A DNA stretch of 64,000 bases from Mycolicibacterium sp. 018/SC-01/001 (lineage in GTDB: Bacteria > Actinomycetota > Actinomycetes > Mycobacteriales > Mycobacteriaceae): assembly GCF_007096635.1 (NCBI RefSeq), contig NZ_VKAA01000022.1, forward strand, positions 49,396 to 113,395, read 5' to 3'. The first letter of the stretch is position 1; each line of letters opens with the position of its first letter. Under the pieces are notes generated by a model. It was not told the DNA's origin. It searched no databases and saw nothing but the letters and a program-made list of their open reading frames with translations. The position numbers were made by a program, and so were the translations under genes. This document shows positions 58,396 to 64,000 of the stretch, piece by piece.

Positions 58396-59439
58396 TCAGG
58401 GGGTCATCGGGAACAGCGGGGGGTTGATACGGGCGAAACCCTCCTGGCGGTGATACGGGAAGTGCGGGTACGGCTGTTCGCGCGCGCTGACCGCGTCGAG
58501 GCGTGCGATCTGGTCGGGGCTCAGCGACCACCCGACGGCACCGAGGTTCTCCTCGAGCTGTCGGGCATCGCGTGCGCCGACGATGACCGAGGCGACGGTC
58601 GGACGGCGCAGCACCCAGTTCAGTGCGACCTGCGGAACGGTCTTCCCGGTCTCGCCGGCGATCGCATCGAGTTCATCGACCACGTCGTACAGCAGGTCGT
58701 CGTCCACCGGCGGTCCCGCATCGGCCGTCGTGTGGAGACGACTCCGTGAGGGCATCGGCGAGTTGCGGCGGATCCGTCCGGTCAGCCGGCCCCACCCGAG
58801 TGGACTCCAGACCAGGGCACCCACGCCCTGATCGAGGCCGAGCGGCATCAGTTCCCACTCGTAGTCGCGGCCGATCAGTGAGTAGTACACCTGGTGGGCG
58901 ACATGGCGCGGCTTGCGCGCCGCATCTGCAGCCGAAAGTGCCTTCATCAGTTGCCATCCCGCGAAGTTCGACACTCCGCTGTAGCGGATCTTGCCCTGGC
59001 GGACCAGATCGTCGAGGGTGTCGACGACCTCCTCGACGGGGGTGTACGCGTCGAACCCGTGTAGCTGGAAGAGGTCGATCCGGTCGGTGCCCAGCCGTCG
59101 CAGAGCCCCCTCCACGGCAGCGATCAGTCGCGTCCGCGACGTTCCGGCATCTGCCGGACCGTCGCCGGTCGGCAGTGCCGCCTTCGTCGAGATCACCACA
59201 TCGTCTCGCCGACCCGCCAAGGCCTGTCCCAGCATCTCCTCGGATCGCCCGGCCGAGTAGACGTCGGCGGTGTCGAACACCGTGATGCCGGCGTCGAGAC
59301 AGATGTCCACCATTCGACGGGCCTCGTCCACGTCCGGGTCGCCCCACGCGCCGAAGAACTCGTCACCGCCGAAAGTGGCTGCGCCGAAGGCGAGTTCAGA
59401 GACGACGAGGCCGGAACCGCCCACCCTACGATATTCCAC
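58396..59439 (-). CDS. Aldo/keto reductase
   Basis: A 347-residue AKR of the YajO/auxin-induced type. The barrel includes GITVFDTADVYSAGRSEEML with the catalytic D and Y, the lysine in VISTKAALP, and QLHGFD. NADPH-binding motifs are PLGWGRLTGRIRR and VIVGARDARQLEENL. The GTG at 59439 has AAGGAG five bases upstream. The divergent TetR gene and two operators suggest induction by an aldehyde or ketone. Confidence 0.92.
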   Translation of the reverse strand: MEYRRVGGSGLVVSELAFGAATFGGDEFFGAWGDPDVDEARRMVDICLDAGITVFDTADVYSAGRSEEMLGQALAGRRDDVVISTKAALPTGDGPADAGTSRTRLIAAVEGALRRLGTDRIDLFQLHGFDAYTPVEEVVDTLDDLVRQGKIRYSGVSNFAGWQLMKALSAADAARKPRHVAHQVYYSLIGRDYEWELMPLGLDQGVGALVWSPLGWGRLTGRIRRNSPMPSRSRLHTTADAGPPVDDDLLYDVVDELDAIAGETGKTVPQVALNWVLRRPTVASVIVGARDARQLEENLGAVGWSLSPDQIARLDAVSAREQPYPHFPYHRQEGFARINPPLFPMTP

Positions 59440-59447
59440 GGAGACTC

Positions 59448-59473
59448 CTTAATGAGACTTTGTTCTCGTTAAG
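59448..59473. promoter_or_regulatory. TetR operator O1 (aldo/keto reductase side)
   Basis: Arms CTTAATGAGA and TCTCGTTAAG pair at nine of ten positions around CTTTGT. It lies nine bases upstream of the reductase start, overlapping its AAGGAG. Confidence 0.75.
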
Positions 59474-59494
59474 ACAACATAGCGCTTCTGCAGC

Positions 59495-59520
59495 CTTAAT
59501 GCGACTCATGTCTCGTTAAG
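59495..59520. promoter_or_regulatory. TetR operator O2 (tetR side)
   Basis: CTTAATGCGA and TCTCGTTAAG, the same 26-base layout as O1 and 47 bases from it. It overlaps the tetR -10 box TAAGAT (59517-59522), so it is suited to autorepression. Confidence 0.75.
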
Positions 59521-59528
59521 ATGTCCGG

Positions 59529-60119
59529 ATGGCACCTCAACGCCCGGGAGGCCGGACGGCACACGTGCGGGCAGCCGTCCTCGAGGCGACGGCCGATCTG
59601 CTGGTGGCCGGCGGCCTGGAGGGGGTGGATCTCACCGACGTCGCGCGGCGCTCGGGCGTCAGTAAGTCGACGGTGTACCGACGCTGGGGCACGGTGTCGG
59701 CGTTGGTGACCGAGGTGCTCGCGGACATGGCGGAGACGTCGTCGCCGCGACCCGTGACGGGCACTTTGACCGGGGACCTGCTCAGCATTGCCCGGCTGAT
59801 CCAACGCACGCTGGCCGACCCGCGACAGGGGCGCCTGTTCGCGGCGATCATCGCGGCGGCGACCTGCAACGGCGAGACGGCGACGGCTCTCGCCCGGTTC
59901 TATCGAACGCGCACCGACGTGTTCGCCCCCGTGGTCTCCGACGCGATCTCCCGAGGGGAGGCCCCCCAGGGCACCGATCCCGACGAGGTCATCCGCTACC
60001 TGTCCGCGCCGCTCTACTACCGCCTGATGACGGGCAACGGGGCACCCGACGCCGACGACGCCGACCGCGCGACACAGGCGACGCTCGCAGCGGTCGATGC
60101 CGGCGTGTTCATCCGCTGA
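59529..60119 (+). CDS. TetR-family repressor of the aldo/keto reductase
   Basis: A 196-residue TetR protein. The helix-turn-helix is in VRAAVLEATADLLVAGGLEG and LTDVARRSGVSKSTVYRRWG. The C-terminal domain (about 75-196) resembles TetR_C_11-type effector domains. The ATG at 59529 has TAAGAT at -12 to -7. Twin operators in the divergent gap indicate control of itself and the reductase. Confidence 0.9.
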   Translation: MAPQRPGGRTAHVRAAVLEATADLLVAGGLEGVDLTDVARRSGVSKSTVYRRWGTVSALVTEVLADMAETSSPRPVTGTLTGDLLSIARLIQRTLADPRQGRLFAAIIAAATCNGETATALARFYRTRTDVFAPVVSDAISRGEAPQGTDPDEVIRYLSAPLYYRLMTGNGAPDADDADRATQATLAAVDAGVFIR

Positions 60120-60126
60120 GCCCCCG

Positions 60127-60516
60127 TCACCGATGCAGCAGTGCGGCCAGGTCGGGCAGCCACGCGCGATCGGCAGGAACCCAGTTCAGATTGTCGATGT
60201 CCGATGCGCCGACCCACCGCAAAGCGCGGTGATCGTGCGGGTGGGGCTCTCCGCTCATGCGCGTGACCAGGTAGGCCCGCAGTGTCACCGCCGGGCCCAG
60301 GGCGATGTCACTCCCGAGTCTGTCACCGACGCGTACGTCGATACCCAACTCCTCCAACAACTCTCGTCGCAGCGCCTGTGCATCGGCCTCGCCGGAGCCG
60401 ACCTTGCCGCCGGGCAGCTCCCAGCATCCGGCCAGTTCGGGCGGGCGGTCCCGCTGTGCGACCAACAGCCTGCCCTGCTCGATCAGCGCGCCGGCGACGA
60501 CGATCTGGGTCGACAT
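60127..60516 (-). CDS. mutT2: Nudix nucleotide pyrophosphatase MutT2
   Basis: A 129-residue Nudix enzyme matching M. tuberculosis MutT2 (Rv1160), which hydrolyses CTP/5-methyl-dCTP-type nucleotides. The Nudix box at about residues 37-59 is GGKVGSGEADAQALRRELLE followed by ELGI. QRDRPPELAGCWELPG precedes it. The ATG at 60516 lies eight bases after TACCGT, which is half of a palindrome shared with the divergent gene. Confidence 0.94.
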   Translation of the reverse strand: MSTQIVVAGALIEQGRLLVAQRDRPPELAGCWELPGGKVGSGEADAQALRRELLEELGIDVRVGDRLGSDIALGPAVTLRAYLVTRMSGEPHPHDHRALRWVGASDIDNLNWVPADRAWLPDLAALLHR

Positions 60517-60524
60517 GAGCTGGC

Positions 60525-60536
60525 ACGGTATACCGT
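60525..60536. promoter_or_regulatory. Palindromic shared -10 element of mutT2 and the pterin dehydratase gene
   Basis: ACGGTATACCGT is a perfect 12-base palindrome. On each strand it presents TACCGT, seven bases before the plus-strand ATG at 60544 and eight bases before the minus-strand ATG at 60516. It therefore appears to drive two divergent leaderless genes. Confidence 0.6.
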
Positions 60537-60543
60537 CGCAGGT

Positions 60544-60825
60544 ATGGCCGTGTTATCAGACGACGATGTCGATGCTGTCCTGCCCGAACTCGACGGCTGG
60601 GAGCGCGCCGACGGTGCGCTACGCCGCAGCGTGGAATTCCCCGCCTTTCTCGACGGCATCGACGCCGTCCGGCGGGTGGCCGAGCACGCAGAAGCTGCCG
60701 ACCATCATCCCGACATCGACATCCGTTGGCGCACAGTGACCTTCGCCCTCGTCACGCACTCGGAGGGCGGGATCACGGACAAGGACGTGGCGATGGCCCG
60801 GGAGATCGACGGCCTGCTGCGCTAG
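60544..60825 (+). CDS. 4a-hydroxytetrahydrobiopterin (pterin-4a-carbinolamine) dehydratase
   Basis: A 93-residue protein of the PCD/DCoH family with the active-site motif EAADHHPDIDIRW and WERADGALRRSVEF at the N-terminus. It dehydrates 4a-hydroxytetrahydropterin. M. tuberculosis has Rv1159A at this place. Its last 53 bases overlap the end of pimE on the opposite strand. Confidence 0.92.
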   Translation: MAVLSDDDVDAVLPELDGWERADGALRRSVEFPAFLDGIDAVRRVAEHAEAADHHPDIDIRWRTVTFALVTHSEGGITDKDVAMAREIDGLLR

Positions 60826-61933
60826 CGATCCAGCCCAGCGTCGCGAGCGTCGCGACGATGTAGATCAGGCCTGCCCACGCGAGGTACCAGGGCCGGGAGA
60901 TCTCCCAGATGGTCGGCTGGGCGAAGCTGAGCAGCCACGGCACGCCGATCAGCGTCAGCACCAGCCATCCCCACCCGAGGATTCGCGCGCCGAGTTCCGC
61001 GCGCAGGGGCCCGTGTAGCAGCCAGATCATCAGCGGGATCAGCCACACCCAGTGGTGCGTCCACGAGATCGGCGAGAGCAGCAGCCCGAACAGCGACACG
61101 ATCACGATCCCGCCCAGCCGGTCCTGCGCACCCCCGATCGCCCGCCATGCCAGCGCGGCCAGCACGGCCGTCACCGCGATACCCGCCAGCACGGCGGGAC
61201 CGTACCCGGCGTCGTGGCCGAGGATGCGCGACACACCGCCGCGCCAGGACTGGTTGAACGACGTGCCGATCGGGCCGACGCGGCCGGCGTCGCCGAGCAG
61301 GTCGGTGAAGTAGAACCGCGCCTGCGCGCCGACCACGAGCACCGACACGCCGATGGTCGCGAAGAACACGACTGCCGAGCAGGCGACCGCAGCCCAGCGG
61401 CGGGCGCCGGCGAAGTACAGGCCGGCGACGGCGGGGGTCAGTTTGATCCCCGCGGCGAGGCCGACCAGCAGCCCCGACAGCCACCACCGGCTGCTGCGTA
61501 CCGCGAGCAGGATCGCCAACACCAGAACGACGTTGACCTGGCCGTAGTCGAACGTGCTGCGCAGCGGTTCGGTCCAGATGCCGACCGCGGTCCACAGCAT
61601 GGCGATCCGTCGGTCCCCCGGCTCGCCGAGCAGCCCCTGACTCACCCGCACCACGCCGTAGAGGGCGGCCATGATGCCGATCGACCACAGGAACGCCACC
61701 AGGCCGAACGGCAGCAGATGCAGCGGATAGAACACCACCGCCGCGAACGGCGGGTAGGTGAACGGCAGCGGGAAATCCGGGGTCTGGTCGGCGTATACGT
61801 AGTCGTAGAGGGTGCCGGGGCGGTCGAGAGCGGCCGCGCCGCCGACGTAGACGTGCAGATCGACGAAGTTCGCGCCGTTGGGCAGCAGGTACGTCCAGGC
61901 CAGTCGCGCGCCGATGCTGAGGATCAGCAGCAC
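60773..61933 (-). CDS. pimE: Polyprenol-phosphate-mannose-dependent mannosyltransferase PimE
   Basis: At least 386 residues with about ten transmembrane helices. It is the GT-C (GT87) enzyme that adds the fifth mannose in higher PIM synthesis, closely matching M. tuberculosis PimE (Rv1159). The catalytic aspartate is in NFVDLHVYVGG, with LYDYVYADQTPDFPLPFTYP and FGLLLSPISWTHHWVWL. The GTG at 61933 is the first standard start, but similarity to PimE continues upstream (AIDTIE...RWAARLSAAAP) in an open frame up to about 62014 without ATG, GTG or TTG. An ATC at 61994-61996 lies seven bases after TAGAGT. Confidence 0.93.
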   Translation of the reverse strand: MLLILSIGARLAWTYLLPNGANFVDLHVYVGGAAALDRPGTLYDYVYADQTPDFPLPFTYPPFAAVVFYPLHLLPFGLVAFLWSIGIMAALYGVVRVSQGLLGEPGDRRIAMLWTAVGIWTEPLRSTFDYGQVNVVLVLAILLAVRSSRWWLSGLLVGLAAGIKLTPAVAGLYFAGARRWAAVACSAVVFFATIGVSVLVVGAQARFYFTDLLGDAGRVGPIGTSFNQSWRGGVSRILGHDAGYGPAVLAGIAVTAVLAALAWRAIGGAQDRLGGIVIVSLFGLLLSPISWTHHWVWLIPLMIWLLHGPLRAELGARILGWGWLVLTLIGVPWLLSFAQPTIWEISRPWYLAWAGLIYIVATLATLGWIASAAGRRSPGPSPRPCP

Positions 61934-62147
61934 GGGCGCCGCGGCGGACAGCCGGGCTGCCCACCGTGAGTGCGATGCCGCCTCGATGGTGTCGATGGCT
62001 GCGACTCTAGCGATGACCCCGTCGGTCGATCACCATCTGCCTTCTTGTCCGTAACGGTTGCATAAATGCCACTCATGTCACTTGAGTAACTCTAGTAACA
62101 GACTAGCTTCGGGTTCAGGCGTGCCACTACACCGATTGGGAGATCTC

Positions 62148-62777
62148 ATGCACCGCACCCGAAAACTGTTCGCCACCACGATGATTGCCGCGGCAGGAGC
62201 GGTGTCGGCTGCCGTCGCCCTCAGTGCTGGAGCCGCTGCTCAACCTGCCCCGGCGCCCGCGCCGGCGCCGGCCCCCGCCGTGCCCGGCCTGTCGTTCCTG
62301 CAGCAACTCGCCGCCAATCCGGCGGCCGCGACGCAGCTCATGCAGGGTTTCACCAACCTGATGGGCACCGCGCCGGCTGCCACCGCCGCGACGACGGGCG
62401 CCGCCACCGCACCGCTGGCTCCCGCGCCCGGTGCCACCGCGTCGTTGACGTTGCCGCCGAGCGTGAACGCGCTGCCCGGCGCCGTGGCCGCACTGCCCGA
62501 AACGCTGCCGGCGGCAATGCCGACGGTGACCGCGACCCCCGGCACCGTGCCGGCGGGCAACACGACAACGATCCCGCCGGTCAACACGCCGGCCGCCGCG
62601 TCCCCGCTGTCGGCTCTGACCGATGTCCTCGGTGCGCCCGGCAGCCTGGCCTCACTGCTGCCCGGCGGGTCGCCGCTGGCCAACCTGCTGCCCACCGGCG
62701 GTGCTGCGGCACCGGCCGCAGCACCCGCGGCGCCGGCAGCACCCGCCGCGGCACCGCTGCTGTCGGCGTTGCCCTGA
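62148..62777 (+). CDS. Exported alanine/proline-rich protein (Rv1158c-like)
   Basis: A 209-residue protein with a signal peptide (RKLFATTMIAAAGAVSAAVA, cleavage near SAGAAAQ). The mature chain is Ala/Pro-rich: a (AP)n run, PGLSFLQQLAANPAAATQLM, and a C-terminal (AAP)n tail. It resembles M. tuberculosis Rv1158c. GGGAG is five bases before the ATG. The 214-base region upstream holds TTGAGT-N16-TAGCTT, a possible promoter. The paralogue-like Rv1157c-type gene follows. Confidence 0.85.
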   Translation: MHRTRKLFATTMIAAAGAVSAAVALSAGAAAQPAPAPAPAPAPAVPGLSFLQQLAANPAAATQLMQGFTNLMGTAPAATAATTGAATAPLAPAPGATASLTLPPSVNALPGAVAALPETLPAAMPTVTATPGTVPAGNTTTIPPVNTPAAASPLSALTDVLGAPGSLASLLPGGSPLANLLPTGGAAAPAAAPAAPAAPAAAPLLSALP

Positions 62778-62822
62778 CGCGCAGCCCAGCCCGATAACCG
62801 CCCAACCGACACGAGGGGAACC

Positions 62823-63809
62823 ATGTCAACGATCAGGACGATGCTCACCACCGCGCTGGCGGTGAGTTCATCGACCGCGTTGCTGGCGGTCGGCGTGACC
62901 GGCGTCGCTCACGCCGACCCGGTGGCGCCGCTGCCGATCGACGGGCTCACGGCACCGGGCCTGCCCGCGGTGCAGAGCATCGGGCCGGTGATCCAGCAGG
63001 CCGCCGCGGACCCGTCGAATGCGGCGTCGATGTTGATGGCCGCTGCGGCGGTGTTCGCCGGCGACGCCGCGGCGCCGGCGCCGTCACGCGACGTCGCCTC
63101 CGCGGTCAACCAGTTCGTGCAACCCGTCGCGCATGTTCCGGCGGCAGGGGCAGTCCCCGGCACGGAGGCCCACCTGCCGGCCGGCGTCAACCCCGAATTC
63201 GCCGTGGGCCCCGCCCCCGATGCCGCACCGGAGGCGTCGCACATGGTGGCGCCGGAGGCGGCACTGCCCGGACCCCCGCCCGCACCCGGGCCCGATCCGG
63301 CGGTCCCGCCCGCGGCGACCGCCGCGGCACCGGACCCCGCGGCAGCTCCTGCCGCACAGCCCGCCGCTGCGACCACCCCTGGCGGGGCATTCGGCCCGAA
63401 CACCCCGGTGACGCAGGACTTCCTGTATCCGTCGATCAGCAACGGGTGCCTGGCCGACGGCGGCAATGTGTTGGCGACGGCGATCTCGGTGGCGGGCCCG
63501 GCGGCGATCCCGCTGCCCGGTCCGGGACCGGGCCAGACGGCGTATGTGTTCACCGCGGTCGGCACCCCCGGCCCCGCGGCCGAGCAGAAACTGCCGCTCA
63601 ACGCGACGTGGGTGAACCTCACCACCGGCAAGTCGGGCAGCGTCACGCTCAAGCCGCGGCCGGACATGAACCCCCAGGGTCCGACGACACTGACGGCGAT
63701 CGCCGACACCGGCTCGGGCAGCATCATGTCGACGATCTTCGGTCAGGTCACCACGACCGAGAAGCAGTGCCAGTTCATGCCGACGATCGGCTCGACCGTC
63801 GTCCCCTGA
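62823..63809 (+). CDS. Exported alanine/proline-rich protein (Rv1157c-like)
   Basis: A 328-residue protein. The signal peptide ends GVTGVAHA-D. A proline/alanine linker (about residues 140-185) separates the N-terminal part from a C-terminal domain (PVTQDFLYPSISNGCLADGG to TTEKQCQFMPTIGST) that has two cysteines, probably disulphide-linked. It matches M. tuberculosis Rv1157c. GAGGGG precedes the ATG. It probably shares an operon with the gene upstream (45-base gap). Envelope role unknown. Confidence 0.87.
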   Translation: MSTIRTMLTTALAVSSSTALLAVGVTGVAHADPVAPLPIDGLTAPGLPAVQSIGPVIQQAAADPSNAASMLMAAAAVFAGDAAAPAPSRDVASAVNQFVQPVAHVPAAGAVPGTEAHLPAGVNPEFAVGPAPDAAPEASHMVAPEAALPGPPPAPGPDPAVPPAATAAAPDPAAAPAAQPAAATTPGGAFGPNTPVTQDFLYPSISNGCLADGGNVLATAISVAGPAAIPLPGPGPGQTAYVFTAVGTPGPAAEQKLPLNATWVNLTTGKSGSVTLKPRPDMNPQGPTTLTAIADTGSGSIMSTIFGQVTTTEKQCQFMPTIGSTVVP

Positions 63810-63886
63810 CCTGGCTCCCCCCTCTTCCGCGGAATAGCATTCCTGGTCGTCAACGACGACTCAAAGTCAAGTGGTCATGACAACGG

Positions 63887-64000
63887 TTAGGCCGCTTGGC
63901 TAATGAGGGCGGCCATGCGCTGCGCCGGGGTATCGAGGTCGAGGGTGGGACGTGGTCGGGTGTTGAGCTTGTCGGCGACGGCTTGCAGGTCGGCTTTGGT
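63887..64000 (-). mobile_element. IS30-like transposase, C-terminal end (runs off the right edge)
   Basis: The last 37 codons are visible: VADKLNTRPRPTLDLDTPAQ and RMAALISQAA before TAA. The LNTRPRxTL(x)xxTPA pattern is the C-terminal signature of IS30-family transposases. The rest, and the far inverted repeat, are beyond the window. The 77 bases between the preceding gene and this stop should contain the IS end; I cannot place its boundary. Confidence 0.8.

Noticed and set aside
62085..62100. GAGTAACTC and AGTAAC repeats upstream of the Rv1158c-like gene as a CRP-type site
   Set aside because: Spacing and bases do not fit the TGTGA-N6-TCACA pattern.
1..64000. CRISPR arrays, rRNA genes, prophage
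   Set aside because: No regularly spaced repeats, rRNA sequence or phage structural genes were seen.

Overview
The window is high-GC mycobacterial DNA. Its gene order follows the Mycobacterium tuberculosis block Rv1223 to Rv1157c, read in reverse, with several additions and losses. Diagnostic mycobacterial genes are sigE-rseA-htrA, gpgS, mshB, pimE, fbiC, lpqW, fdxC and the Rv1157c/Rv1158c secreted-protein pair. The extra catabolic genes (an (R)-selective amine transaminase, a phenolic acid decarboxylase, a fused PutA and a PucR-controlled operon) point to a free-living, probably rapidly growing Mycolicibacterium rather than a slow-growing pathogen. The species assignment is inference.

Layout. 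1-2.0 kb: envelope-stress module htrA(partial)-rseA-sigE, with an O-methyltransferase reading away. 2.9-7.4 kb: TetR regulator, ABC-2 exporter and two membrane proteins. 7.4-12.2 kb: glycogen/alpha-glucan genes glgC and glgM, then DUF3117, tagA, a DivIVA-like protein and gpgS. 12.2-19.2 kb: folP2, fadD6, a LOG-family protein, a STAND ATPase and an ABC-F protein preceded by a four-codon upstream ORF. 19.3-25.7 kb: dapE and dapD around two DUF202 proteins and an amine-utilisation cluster (LysR regulator, APC permease, transaminase). 25.8-26.2 kb: a leader-peptide/attenuator-like unit and two tRNA genes, one with an odd structure. 26.2-32.5 kb: ROK regulator/MFS pair, VanY-like lipoprotein, fadD36, Nudix and a secreted protein. 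32.5-40 kb: putA with divergent lysR, phenolic acid decarboxylase flanked by identical hairpins, dapC, fdxC. 40-52 kb: yceI, CsbD-like, FAH hydrolase, fbiC, mshB, a ClC protein, lpqW, typA and small proteins. 52-58.4 kb: a five-gene catabolic operon (CE4 deacetylase, ureohydrolase, two SDRs, APC permease) opposite a PucR activator. 58.4-64 kb: aldo/keto reductase with TetR and twin operators, mutT2, a pterin dehydratase, pimE, two secreted Ala/Pro-rich proteins and, at the right edge, the C-terminal end of an IS30-like transposase.

How the genes work together. Three genes of the succinylase branch of lysine/diaminopimelate synthesis (dapE, dapD, dapC) are scattered through the window. glgC and glgM supply ADP-glucose and maltose-1-phosphate for alpha-glucans, and gpgS starts methylglucose lipopolysaccharide synthesis. 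pimE and lpqW act in phosphatidylinositol mannoside synthesis, mshB in mycothiol and fbiC in F420. Each local regulator has recognisable operator-like repeats next to the genes it probably controls.

A recurring feature is leaderless promoter architecture: an extended TANNNT-type -10 hexamer 6-8 bases before an ATG or GTG. I used this to choose several starts. The points most worth following up are the leader ORF plus terminator upstream of the tRNA pair, the class I tRNA with a UAG anticodon, the micro-ORF before the ABC-F gene, the dispersed hairpin family and the PucR operon.
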